This document shows positions 35,112 through 47,093 of a stretch of 64,000 nucleotides of DNA, one piece after another (the first letter of the stretch is position 1; every line of letters starts with the position of its first letter). This DNA comes from Neospora caninum Liverpool (taxonomy: Eukaryota > Apicomplexa > Conoidasida > Eucoccidiorida > Sarcocystidae): positions 6,921,513-6,985,512 of the forward strand of contig NC_018396.1 in NCBI RefSeq assembly GCF_000208865.1, in the 5' to 3' direction. The translations under genes and the position numbers were made by a program. The notes below the pieces were generated by a model. It was not told the origin of the DNA and ran no database searches. It saw only the letters and a program-made list of their open reading frames with translations.

Positions 35112-38100
35112 TCACCAGCCTGAAGGAATTTCGAACGGAAGCTCGGTCTTTTTCCTTTCTTTCACGCTCCACGGATCTTCGATCTCGCGTTCAACTTCTC
35201 TCGCATACGGACTTGCGTGTAGCTCGGGCACTGCACTGCACGTGTGCTCCGCATGGCCTGGCCTCCAGGCAGCTTCTACCGAGCGGCGTGCCCGGCCTGG
35301 TCCACCGAAAGGCGCGTCGCCGAGCCCCTGGCAGTCACCGTGAATCGGAGCACCGGAGACGTTTGCCAAGAAGGAAGCATGCGTGTAGTCTGAGCAACCT
35401 CCACTGGCCGCTCCCCGAGATTCGAGAACTTCCCCAATCGGCGGAGACGCCTGGACCGACCCAGAGTCGCCAGGAGGCCTGCGCTTTCCCGGCGCCTCAA
35501 GCGTGGAGGCTCCAGTCGTTCGCAAGGAGGGCGAAGCTGCCGCATGTGTCCTCTTTGGCTGCTGGCCCGCAAGTCGTAGCCCGCCTGGTCTTCCCGCGTG
35601 CCCTTGGTGGCTGTTCGAGGCCTCCCCGGGGCAGTCCGGAACGGTTGCGTTCAACACGCTGTAGTCTGCTTTAGCCTCTCTGGGACTTCCACAGAGACTG
35701 GACGCAACAGCCTGCACGCCAGGCGACGCCGACAGGGCTCTCCACTCCGCTACCTGGCTCTCCGCGGCGTGGTCTGTGTGTGTGTGGTCTGGAGGGACAC
35801 TCTCCACGACACCCAGGCGCTCGGGGCTGCGGAACTCATCTCTCCGAGGCAATTCGAGGCCCCGCGCTTCTGGATCCTGTCCCTCGCGTTCTGAGATGGC
35901 AGTTGCTTCGGCACTAGCTGTCTCGCGCGGGGACGCGAGTTGCGCTTCGCGTGCCCAGTCTCCTGGTAGGGCGACGATCAGATCGAGAATGAAAAGCTTC
36001 GCGACCCGAACTTCAGCCTCGTAGCGGACATTCAGCGACAGCAGCGCCGAGGCCACGTCGACGTGAAACGTTGACGACTCGGGCGCCCACGAATCCCCGC
36101 GGTCGTTTTGCGCAGTCGTTCGCTGCAGCTGCTCAAGCGCATCGGAAAAACAGACTCAGGGAGGTTCACGGGGGAAGAGCCAGTCTCCCTTTTCTGGGTG
36201 TCTGCCCGGTCTCGAGTCTCGAAGGGGCCATGCACAAAGATCAATGCACGCAATGCACGCCGGCGAATACTTCATAGAACAGACACCATTTGCCGCCAAC
36301 TCGCGAGAGGCGAGCGCCGACCCTGACTCGGTGGAGAGGGAGGAAGCACAGAGAGGCCAAGATGCGAACACTCACAACTCTCAAACACCACACCTCTCAG
36401 AAAAACGCAGGTTCGAGCGCCGCGGTCACAACCGTGTGAAGAAGCATGAGCGATGCCTCGCGATATTCGAAGGCGGCTCCACGGAGCTGTTGCACTCAAA
36501 CGCACTCTCTCTCTCCGGGTTGGTCAGCGAACTCACGGACAGTGAAGAGTTGCACAAAGAACGTCCGAGGCAAAGCGTCCAGTATGACGATCATAGGTAG
36601 GCCATGTATTGTTATTATCACATTATAAATAGGTAGTGTCTCTGTACAAAGGATCCGCGATCCGGAACGTTTTCTTCCCACGGGCACAACGCGACGAGAC
36701 TGCCGCTGCACTTACTGCTTCGTCTAGCTGCTTTAGCTTCTCTGTCCGTGTTTTCGAAGCCGGCATCGGGGCCAGCAACCCAAGCTCATGCGCCTCGCAT
36801 AAAAGCCGGTGTCTCCTACAGAGGACGCAAACCATAGCGCACGAAAGAAAGGATTTGAACACAGTCGAGTGTCGAGAGGCGGCGAGACGAGCATAAGAGC
36901 AGCGACTCGTAACTTCCTGCTGCGCGCCATGCAGACCACGGGGGACCGGAATGGACCAGCTGGCCACAGCGTCACCCCCGAGGGCTGCTTAAGACAGCTA
37001 AAAGCGCTGGATTTCAGTATCCCCCTTCTCTACCCGGAATCGTCAGTGGTCAGTCAAGGTGGAGAGGAGCCGCTTACTGAGCAGGCGCTCCGAATCTCTG
37101 TTTCAGTTCGCCGCTGCAGACGGGTTCGCATATGCGCAGCCATATGTCGATGAGCTCTGCCGCTTCCTCGGGTTGTTGAAGAACCATTTGCGGCAGTAGA
37201 GCCGAAACATCATGAATCAACGCCCGTCGCCGCGAGGCACCCACGGGGCGTCGCTCGAGAGCGGTCACTTCCGTTCGAAGGTGCTTTACGTAGAGGCGCC
37301 AGAGAGCCTGGAGCGGAACCTCCGTGACGTCAAGGAGACCTACGAAGCACGAGAGAGGAACGCGTTCGTGTCGCTGAGCAATCGCCGTTCTCCACTGGTG
37401 ATGCGTCAGTTCGACACATGGATGCCAGTGAGCAAGTACACACAGCTACAGGGGCCCCATACACCTGGCTGCGCAGATAAACCTGAGCGCCGCTTTGAAA
37501 CCGTCAACTGCTCTCACAGGTTCCGATCTGCCTGCCGCTGCGACGCTGGCTCGAAGTTGCGTATCTGAGCTCCCTGATCCGCTCTTGTGTGTGCACCACA
37601 TCAGCATGGGGAGTAGGCGGAACACAACCCAGGCATGACAGCTCTCGGCGTCTCTGCCGAGAGCGACGAACGCGCATTCTCTCGCGAGCGCCTAACGGCC
37701 CAAGAAGCGAGCAAAAACGCTGCCTCTCTTCGCCGTCCAGCAAACAGTGGCAGTACGCTTTTTTGTCACACCTGCTGTGTTGATGGCCATCTCGACCACA
37801 GACCGTGAGGGCAGGCGCAGCGCCTCTCCAGAACTCTTCAGCGAGGCGCATGCGTGCCTGTGTTCAGCGCCGGGAGGCAGACCTGCTTCCCTCCATGGCC
37901 CGCCTCGACCTGCTGACGATCCTGCGCCGACGGTATCCGAGGTGACGCCGCGATCAGTGGCGCTGGTAAGAAGCGCGGACGCGCCCATCTGGCGTCGTGC
38001 ACCCTCCTCCAGGCTAGCGTACGCTAAAGTGAGCAGCGCCTGGTCTCGAAATCGAACCTGTCAACATCGCGCAACGCAACATTCCGGGCGGGGACACATA

Positions 38101-41100
38101 CACGTGCCGAGCCGGACGAAACTTCTGCGTCTCAAGCGGCTGGGGGGGGGGGGGGGGGGGGCGGGGCGATCGTCTCAGGGGTTGGAATGGACGACCAGTC
38201 CAGTTTTTGCTCCCTTTTCCAGAGAACGTTTTCTTCCTCAGGAACGCCGACAATCCGGATTCGCCGCGCCGCTCTCCCACTGCGCTACATCAGCAGGGAA
38301 ACGTATGTCCGCGAATTTAAAGCAAAACTGCGCTCAAGAGAGCCAGACAACAACCCGCAACTGCGCACCGGCGTCGCCCCGTGCGAAACAGGCCTGGGGG
38401 CGCGGTGTCTCCCTCCTCCACATTAAGAAGTGGGATTCCTCCGTTCCTGCCACCAACCTGAGTCTGGGGGGAGGGCGTACCTTCTGAAAACCACTGAGGA
38501 TCGTCACCAGTTCGGGGGTCGTGAACGCCGAAAACTGTCTTTTCACTTGTTCGCTCAGCGCCTCGTAAAACATAGAGTCCTGAGGTGCAAAGCAGTGGCC
38601 GCAGCAATTCACCCTGATGAGCAGGCATGTGTCTCTGCCTCGCCATCAGTGTTTTCCGCGGTTCTTCGCCGCCTGAAGGTCGCCGTACACCACAGGCTCA
38701 CGACCCTCGGGGAAAGCAGTTGTTGCACACAGACGCGGTCTCCCAAGAACGCGAGCACAACGCGAGTTTCCGCTCTCCGGTCAGCCTTCCGCGCGCCTCT
38801 GGTGTGCGCGGCCATACGTGCCAGTGGAGCTGGAATACCGCGCATGCGTCCCGGAACGAGAGAACTGCGCCTGCAATCATCTGGGGGAAGGGAGGGGGAG
38901 ATTTGGCGGGAAAGTTCTCACCTCTAGGCCCGCTCGCGTGTAGGCTTCAATCACCAGTGCGAGCCATTCAGGCTTCAGTTGGTCAGGTCGCTCTTGGATG
39001 AACTTGGCCAGCAAAAACAGGGAGAACTCATCGGAGGCTGCAAAAGGAACAGGCAGGGTAGGAAATCGGCCAGATCAAACTTCCGGCCTCACCCGAGGCT
39101 GCGCTAACTGCTCCGTACGATAGAGACACAGGACCGCACCAGTCTCCGACTGAGCTTCTCGAAAGTCTAACTCGAACCAGGACGGATTTTTAGCGGCTAT
39201 GTTTTCTTCCGGGTGCGTTCCCACAATTCCACAAGCGTTCCTTCGCGTTTCCCGAAGCTGCAGCCAAGTCGCAGAACCTCGTTCTCGTCAGGAGAGAGTT
39301 TGGTCTGAGTCTGTTTTGCCTCAGCAAGAAGGCGGGACGCTCAAAGCGGCCACACACAAGGCCAGCCCCCAAACACGCGGACAGGGGGGACGCTTGCGGA
39401 AACTCACCAGCGGCGTGCTGCGCGTCGTGTTTAGGGCTCAAGGCGCACACGAGGTTAGTGACGTCGACTGGAAAAAGTTTCTGCAGTCGTGCACCTGCAG
39501 CAAACGCACACGGCAGAAAAGCACAACAGAACTTGGATCCCGCAAACAAAGAGATTCAGGATCTACACCAGTAGTCCAACGCGTAGTAGATCCTCCCCAG
39601 AAAAGGGTAATTTGTCGACACTGACCCACTCCAGTTTGCGGCACGGGCAGAAACTTAGCCCACAGAAAGCACATGTTGTACGCGAGGCGTGGGGCAGCAC
39701 AGGCAATCCTTGGTGGTGTCGACTGCCGCACTTTTGCCCAAAGCTTTCCCGGGTGTGCTCCTGAGTGAGTTGTTTTGCCACAGCTGCACGCTTCAGTGCT
39801 TCCGATTCAGTGGCGCCGCCCGTGCATGTTCACGCTTGGCACACGCCGTCTCCGCCACGCGCTTGCTAGAGGAGCTGAAAAGCTGTTCGCGTGTCCGCGC
39901 AAGGACCTCTCCTGTGACTCACAGCAGTAGTCTGTCAGAGTCGTGATGGCATCTCCAAACTGCTCTGGTAGCCGGAAGTTTCCTCTCGTGTTGAGAATGG
40001 AAATGAACGTCACAAGGGACTTGAGAGGCAAGGCTGGACGGTCTTCGCCTTCCGCTGATCGCAGTGACGCGGCGTTCGTGCCGTTGTCTGTTTCGGCAAA
40101 CTCTCGCCCGTTGCCTGCCCTTTCCCAGAGTTCAACGTCTTGATGTTGACCCTCCGATTGTTGGGGCGCAGCAAGTGCCAGCAGCCTGGGCAGAAGCGCC
40201 TCGAGAACCACCAAAAAGTCAGACGGACAAGGCGCAAGGCTTCCCCCACGGCTGCGGCGTTGCGCTGGCCTTGCCTCGCCACTTTGCACGCCACGATCCA
40301 CTGTGGACTGAAGAGCCGCACTCAAGCGTGACAGGCGTAGACTCGAGGACAGGACGTCCAGGAGAAGATGCGGATGCAGGCTCGGGAGACTCGGCAAAAC
40401 TTGGCGAAGAAGCTGTCTCACGAGCTCAGGGAACTGTGGAGACGCCTGGGACGTGCCTGTGCCGCCGAATGCGTCTTCAGCCTGTCGTAACGCCAGGCCG
40501 CGAGCGCAGCTCCTCACCACTGGACCATGGCCCGTGTCGGGATAGCTGCGTCCCGGTGCATTCAGCGACGCCGGCAGGCCACTGAAGGAGGCCGGAAGGG
40601 ACGAGAAGGCAAACAAAAGGAAAAGGTTCTCCGCCGGCTCCAGGCAACTCCGCCGCTGCAGCACAGGACCAAGGAAGTCGTCGCCATTGCACCTGGGGCG
40701 AGAGCTCATCGGAGTCGGGACCGAAGAGTCCCGGAGTCGGCCAGGAGACACGTGCATTCCTAGCGGTTCCCCACGGGCTTCCCGCCACAGCGTGGGGTGC
40801 CGCGTCTGGGGACCGGTGCGTCCTTTGGTCACGTACGGGAGGATGGAGTGAAGAGAAGACCCCCTGGAGAAAATCGGGTAGCAGAAGACGGTTGGCGACA
40901 AGCCCTCAGAGTTCGCTTCTCTTTCTAGCGGGAGCGAACCGGAGCACCTGTGCTCCTTCGCGGCTGGTGCGTCCGGTGTCGCCGTGTCTTTGTGCGCGGC
41001 TCCGTGACCTGCGCGATACACAATAGGCAGCAGTAAACGTTCGCAAATTCCCGCTGTCCCCCCGTCCGCTGAAGGCCCCACCACTCGCCGGCTGCGTGCA

Positions 41101-42680
41101 CCGTCCTCACGGGGGTGCGGCGCCTCTGGAAACCCCCACCCCGATCGACTGGCGTTCGTCGCGTCGGCATTTTCCGGGAGAAGACTGAAAACGACTTGCC
41201 CCGGTGGCAGCCCAAGAGACATGTTCAGAAGACGCGAAGAGGCAGACGCGAGCGGCAAGAGCACTTGGTGGTCCGTCTGGGAACGGCTCCACTCTGTTCC
41301 CCGCGTTGGTCCGCAACCGAATGTGTCAACTTCGCCTGCCACATTTTCTGTTGCACGTGGGGACCTGTCTGAAGCCTCTCGCGCTGTCGGGCGCGTCCCG
41401 GTTCCGCTGGAGACCTGCGCCGGGGCCACAGGGAGAAAGGGGGAAAGCGTGAACACGTGCTGAGCAACATGCTGCCAGCAGCCACTGCGCTCTCGCTCTG
41501 GCCATTGCCAATCATCTTCGAGTCTTGCTGGATCGGACGGAGTTCGTGAGACGACTGCAGGATTCACCACAGCAGAGGTGGTAGGCGCCGTGCAGTGTCC
41601 GTCCGTTTCGCTGCTCGGCTTGTCGCCAGTCGGCCGCGAATCCTGGAAAGCTTTACGCGCCTGCTGTGAGCCAGGTGTACTCGGGGACTGGATCCGGCTG
41701 GGCTGCTCGGCGAGGCGTCGCACAACCTGCCAGGCTCCTTCGAAGCCGCCCACGCGAGCATCCAGGTCGGCACCTTCGAGGATTAGGAGTCGAGCGGCCT
41801 CTTCTTCTGAAGAGAGAATGCGGTCGCACACGTCGGAGAGCGCAAGCGTTGTGTCCAGCGTGTTGCCTTCAAAAGACTGCCCCGTCTCCTCTCCTTGCGT
41901 CACACCGGCATCTCTTCCCTGGTGTTGCAGCATTGTCAGTGGCCCAGGTCCCCGGCAGCCATGCGGCGGAGCCATGGCTGCGTTCTGAACATCCTCTGAG
42001 CGGTTATCTTTTGTGAACGTTTCGGCAGTCAGCAGTGAGCTCCACTTGCTTCCGGGATCGGTACATTCTTCGTGGGCGTTGGAGAGAACGTCACAGCTGT
42101 CGGCAGGCGTGGACAGAGTCAAATCTGCAGAGAATGCAGCCTCGTCGGGGGATGCGAGCTCCGGGCTAGGCCTACCTGGTCCGGAACGCCGGACAGAGGC
42201 GACTGTCGAAAACCGACAAATCCCGGGATTTCTTCCAACGGAGAGGTCTGAAGAACGGACTGGGGCCTTGATCGGGGAGTTACCCACCTCAAGGTTCGCC
42301 GGCGACACGGGCACTGGGCCGCCGAGCCACCGTCGAAGCAGGCGACACTTTGGGCACTGACCGAACCTGAGTTTTGGGGAATCGAAAGCAAAGAGCTCTC
42401 TTTCTCTGCCCCCAATGTACTCGGGTAAAACCAACTGTAAGGAGTCAGCGGCGTGGAATTCTCTGTCCAAGCAAGACGCGGGGCCGGTTTGCGTCGCTCC
42501 CCCCCCAGGCAGATTAGGTCCTGGCGGGAGGGATTTTGCTTCCTCGGCGGCACCTCGGGGCGCTTTTAACACATCGCCACGGCGACTCCAGTCGCAGATG
42601 TTCTTTCGCCACAGAGGTAGAGGCTCTGTATGTGCGCATGTCCTGCGACATCGAGGGAAACGGACACCGGAGAGACGCAT
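35112..42680 (-). CDS. Large helical-repeat (HPR / FASTK-RAP-type) putative mitochondrial RNA-binding protein
   Basis: Eight exons: 42,680-39,923; 39,494-39,408; 39,037-38,922; 38,579-38,481; 38,057-37,772; 37,339-37,078; 36,815-36,716; about 36,122-35,112. They total 4,719 nt (1,572 residues) with phase kept at every junction. The start is the first ATG, in A-rich context, and opens a basic presequence-like leader (MRLSGVRFPRCRRTCAH). A CPKCRLLRR motif lies at about 42.35 kb. From about 40.1 kb the protein becomes tandem paired-helix repeats (for example LVTFISILNTRGNF, FSLFLLAKFIQERPDQL, ALSEQVKRQFSAFTTPELV, ALLTLAYASLEEGARRQ). A segment HVDVASALLSLNVRYEAEV, resembling the region before RAP domains, follows. 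Such proteins process or stabilise organelle RNA in apicomplexans. A canonical RAP domain is not visible: the C-terminus is a long disordered tail. A short open stretch at 37,564-37,518 looks exon-like but breaks phase if included. Confidence 0.85.
38142..38161. repeat. G20 homopolymer in an intron of the HPR gene
   Basis: Twenty consecutive G on the + strand (C20 in the pre-mRNA) within the intron 38,480-38,058. It lies 85-105 nt upstream of the acceptor. Confidence 0.95.
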
Positions 42681-45600
42681 TTTTTTGAGGAGTTGAGTCA
42701 ATTTGTCCCGTTTTTCATTCAGGTGAAGGAGCCTCAGATCAGGTAGCAGGCAAAGCTTCTCATTCAGCGTCTCGCAACGCCGGCGGCGACTGGTGACCTC
42801 CCGCGGCCGGGAAAGTGCCTCTCTCCTCCACACCAAGGTAAATTCTCTCCAACGACATTGACGCTAGCAAGTAACGAAACGTCGCGGACGCCCGACTAAC
42901 ATCTGTGGGGGTCCAAGACCAACTGCTTTTCTTGGGCTAGCCCAAGCCTTGAGCCAGCACGGGCCCCCGGCAACGACGCGCCGCAGCGATGCAGATGTTT
43001 TGCTCGCCCCGTGGGTTTCTGCGCTTGTGGCCTCTAAGGCCCCCCTACGGCGCTGGCCTTTCGTACATGTGACTCGGAAGCTGACGTGGAAAGGAATCAA
43101 CAGCAATCTGGCCAATCTTTTGACACGACGCCAGAATTTGAGGCGGATGCCGTTTCCGGTGCATGCACGCTCCAGCTCAGCACGCAGCGTAACAGAGTGC
43201 CCGCCTCCACGCCGATGTCATGGGAGAGGCCAGCGCGATCAAGTAGAAGAAGGGAGTGACTGAAAATAATTGGACGGTGTATGGTAGAGCTGAAAGGGGG
43301 CAAATGCCGAGTAGACTGTCTGTGCGAAATTCAACGGATACCGTCAGTCCAGTGCGCATGCATCACGGCGCTTCCCTTTTAAAAAATGTCAAGTACGCTG
43401 GGGCCACAAGATACTCCTGCAGTCGAGTCCACGTCCCCATTTCAATTCGCATCTGAAGCAAGCTCCAGCGCAACAATAAGGCTCCTTTCTTGTGTGTCTC
43501 GTGTGCAGCGACGAGTATAGTCGTGCGTTTGGTCACTTCGCCGCGAGAAACTGGATCGGAGGCATGGGTTGATATTGGCAGAGGGTGAAATACGAATCCA
43601 AACACCGCGGGCTCGCCACATATCATGCACGCGGCTGTCGAGCGAAAAATTCAACGGGTTTCGAGGGAACCACACCGTAACACGGGTGTGGCTAGCACGC
43701 ATCGCAATTCCTGTCAGACCGGCACATATCCTATGTGCTGCAAGATTGCCTCTGAGCCGGTATCACGGAAAGATCTAGTTTGGGGCTCCTGCACTGCACA
43801 GACACCGGAGGTTGACTTGTACACCGATAAGGAACCTTCATTGTCCGCACATGAGGGACTAGGCAACAACAATGATAAGTTATACTGGCTGTACTGGACA
43901 GATCTGTTGGTCCCTACCATAATTATCAAAGGAAGCACCGGCTCACCGTCGGCAATTGGTATCCGGTGTATCACAGTCATGCTCCAACGTTGGTGGCAGG
44001 GTTTTTCCGGTGTCAGAAGATCACCGGGCGAGACAAAGCAGCGAATTCCTAGATAACCGTCCCCCCCACACCCCCTCGCCCCGGCCATCAGTCGTACAGG
44101 GCTTAGTATGCCGGTCGAAGGGAAACGTCATGCGATACTAACCACACTCATCGCTCTGCTAATACCTTCGTCCACGAATGAACTAAACGGATACCACTGC
44201 ACACTGCCGGTTGTGCTGCGAAGTATTTTTATTTGCGCGTTCCACCTTGTGTTCAGTCCGCCGTCTTCCCAGTGGAATCGTCTTTGTCCAGAGCGGGCGA
44301 AACTACTGACTGGAGCTTACAATATCGCGGCGCGCCCCAGACGACAGCTGGGATCCTGTCGTTAAATCAAGATTCGAGTGTGTATGCTATCGAGTCATCA
44401 TCAAATGTGGCGACAGGCGTTAGACGATCCACAGTCTGAAGGGCCATGTTGCACTGTTCCGGAATTCTGGAACCAGTAGCCCAAGGAAATCTGTCGTCCT
44501 CCGAGACCTCGCTTCTACTGTGTGTCGCTCCTGCGACGGCTGAACATTCACAGAAGCGTCTACAGCCATGTTGGACGAGTGCTGTACTACGCTGTACGCT
44601 CCATTGTGCAAGGAAGTCCGAAAAAAAACGGAATTCGTTGATCCACTGCAGCCTCGCAATTATCCGTAGACCCGTGGCTACCATACGGACTCTCCTGATT
44701 TTTGTGTCACCCGGTGATTCGCACCGGCCACCATAAGTACCTCAGATCCGATCTCAGTGGCTGAATTTCTGATGTATCAACTGGCGTGTAACGCCAACAG
44801 GCTCCTATCGTGGTCTATGATCTCACCAATAGTAGTTTGCGTAGGTGATCGGATCTGATATCTTGGTAGATTGCTTGTGAGTTGAGAAGTAACCTGCAGT
44901 GAAAAAGAGATTTTCCTCAAGCAGCCCCATTGTCCTGTGCTGCATAACTTCAGTCGGACTGATTCAACACGAACGCACTCGCCTCCAATAGGCTCCATCG
45001 CCCGTGGCACGTCTGTATTCTTTGAATGTCTTCTAACGCCCTCTTCACTTGTTGAATGTGAACTGCGAGTCTACACGAATCATCCAACAGGGGCCGTGTT
45101 CCAAAACAGTCGGAGGAAGTCAGCTCCGGCAAACCAGTGCCCAAAAAATTGGATTAGGCGTCTAGAGCGGCAACGTAGCCATCTGCGTTATGGAAAAGGA
45201 CCGCACACACCTGAGTGAATCCCTGCCTAAGAAAAGGTCACCATCACTTAGCTTGCCGTAGGAAACAAAGTCCATAAGTATGAAGCTTAATCCTGTTGGC
45301 CTGCAGTCGTGGCAAAAGTTCGTTTGGCCGTTCAACGAACTCAGATTTTCTTCCGCAAGCAAGGAGTTTTGTAGGGAACCACGAAAGTCTGGATTTTCTC
45401 TTATTCGATTGTCGACATCATTTGTCTGTGCTGCCCGTCTGACTTCGTGCCGGTCCCAAACGTAATCATCGCTACCCGAGACAACGAGCAGGCCTTGCAC
45501 GACAAATTTGCGAATTTTCTACATATTCGGCGGGGAGCGACAGGCAAAGAATCAACAGACTGCACGTACTTGCGACCATGGAGCGGCATTCTTGCATGGT

Positions 45601-46295
45601 GGGAGATTTTCTATCGATGACCCACGCACTCGTCCTTTCCCCTTCAGAACAAAAGCGAAACTCGGCCGTTCCCGATTCTTCAGAGATATTGGGGGTCTGC
45701 GCCCCATGAAGTGCCCTGTACGAGTGATGTGCATCACACGCATGCTCGTCATTAGGCACGTTCCGAACTCGAAATAATATAGCTTCTTTGGTGCCTTTCG
45801 TTTTTTGACCATTCCACATCACCTCGCAAAAACAGTTCACATTCTGGTAGCTGTTGGTTTATCTATACCCCTTCACGAGGCTAGAAAAAGAGCGAGTGTA
45901 GAGGGATACTTGTTCCCGGCGACTGCGCCCCCCACCCAGCACCCGAAAACACGTCGGCAGCATGCAACTAGACAGTCGCGGTCCGTGGAAGCTTACCAGC
46001 GACAACCTTGTTCGGGGCCATTGCTGCAGCTGGCCCTGCTGGAGAGTTTCTCATTTTCAAGTGACGTTCAATTCCTTGTGACGCTCATTTCCTTGTAACA
46101 CCAGGAACTGTCCAACAATGCTCGAAGAGTGTGACATCTCGGGAGCGGTCATGCTTGGATAGTGTCCGTGTCATTGTAGCTTCGTCCAGGGGACTACCCC
46201 TTCTCACACCGGGGTTATCTCTGCCCGGATGGTTCTACTGGGGGTACCTCTCAACACGCCTTTTAGCGACTACTGTACCCTATTCTCCGAACATA
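42681..46295. other. Divergent intergenic region between the HPR gene and the dense-granule-like gene
   Basis: This holds both promoters. TGCATGCA at 43,160 and GCATGCAT at 43,356 lie within 700 bp of the HPR start. Minus-strand frames at 45,579-45,472 (signal-peptide-like) and 45,510-45,162 could be pieces of a broken gene (see findings). No other coding or RNA feature is supported. Confidence 0.45.
43160..43167. promoter_or_regulatory. TGCATGCA palindrome upstream of the HPR gene
   Basis: A perfect palindrome 480 bp upstream of the 42,680 start codon, with a second GCATGCAT at 43,356-43,363. The spacing from the ATG matches that of the motif at 21,469 for its gene. Function is inferred from the known coccidian promoter motif. 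Confidence 0.35.
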
Positions 46296-47093
46296 ATGCA
46301 GCCAAATGCTGCGTCGTGTGCGCGCGTGGCTCCTAGTAGTCGCACTCCACTGCGACCCGATGCCCGCGCAGTCGCCATTCTTATCGTTTGCTGCCTACTG
46401 TCCGTGGGGGCCGCCTCTTCCACACGAGCAGGTAATGCACCGATCGGAAAAGAAAACCCTTCTTCCTCATCCTACGTGGGCGAGCTGCTCATGTCATCAA
46501 CACAATCCGTCGAGTCCATGACGGAACCAACAGAGTCGCGGTCAGAGCACCGACAGCAGCACCAGTACGCCACCAAAGATGAGGGTACGACGGCGGTGGA
46601 AAGCCTCAGTGACGCTCTCGAGGAAGAAGTAAGACGAAGAGGAGGGGCTACCTCGGGGGATACTGCACTCACAATCGAGAAAGAAGGGGACCGACTGATG
46701 CTGAAGACCCAGCGGGCTTCTCAGGGGTTGAACGGAGGGCACAAGGCAAGGGGAGGCAACTCGTCACGAGCAGCTGCCTCCAAGTCCGTGCGTGTGCCAC
46801 TCTACTACACTGCGTATGTGGATGGTCTGAAAATACTCTTGTGTCTGGTGGTGGTTGGCGTGGTCGCCCTGAGGTGGCCCCCCTCGCAATCGCAGGGCCA
46901 GAATTTGCGACCGGCAAATCGTCTCGCACTTGAGGAAGTCACCTGGAGACCTGAAGATGAAGTAGATGAGCGTGAACAGCCCGAGTCTGGGATGCACGAT
47001 ACCAGATTAGTTCTTGTAACGGTGATCTTATCTGTTCTAGCATCTGTGCTTACATCGTTGTTTTTGGAGCAGTTAAAACCCACAAGTGGATAA
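46296..47093 (+). CDS. Secreted two-TM protein, dense-granule (GRA)-like
   Basis: A single open exon of 265 residues from an ATG at 46,296. Residues about 24-43 form a signal peptide (ARAVAILIVCCLLSVGAASS). Then comes a hydrophilic Ser/Glu-rich region with EALSDALEEE-like acidic helices (SLSDALEEEVRRRGG). A first TM spans about residues 178-195 (LKILLCLVVVGVVALRW), then a 40-residue acidic loop, and a second TM about 237-257 (RLVLVTVILSVLASVLTS), ending EQLKPTSG. No family is recognisable. Size, cleavable leader, low conservation and late hydrophobic helices are what most GRA proteins of the parasitophorous vacuole show, so a granule or vacuolar-membrane role is inferred. The GT in GCAGGTAATG right after the leader could be a donor, but the frame is open through it. 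Confidence 0.65.
   Translation: MQPNAASCARVAPSSRTPLRPDARAVAILIVCCLLSVGAASSTRAGNAPIGKENPSSSSYVGELLMSSTQSVESMTEPTESRSEHRQQHQYATKDEGTTAVESLSDALEEEVRRRGGATSGDTALTIEKEGDRLMLKTQRASQGLNGGHKARGGNSSRAAASKSVRVPLYYTAYVDGLKILLCLVVVGVVALRWPPSQSQGQNLRPANRLALEEVTWRPEDEVDEREQPESGMHDTRLVLVTVILSVLASVLTSLFLEQLKPTSG

Noticed and set aside
38255..38300. tRNA A-box-like sequence on the minus strand (TAGCGCAGTGGGAGAGCG)
   Set aside because: A B-box-like GCGAATCC follows after only a few bases. There is no room for an anticodon arm, and no acceptor stem can be drawn.
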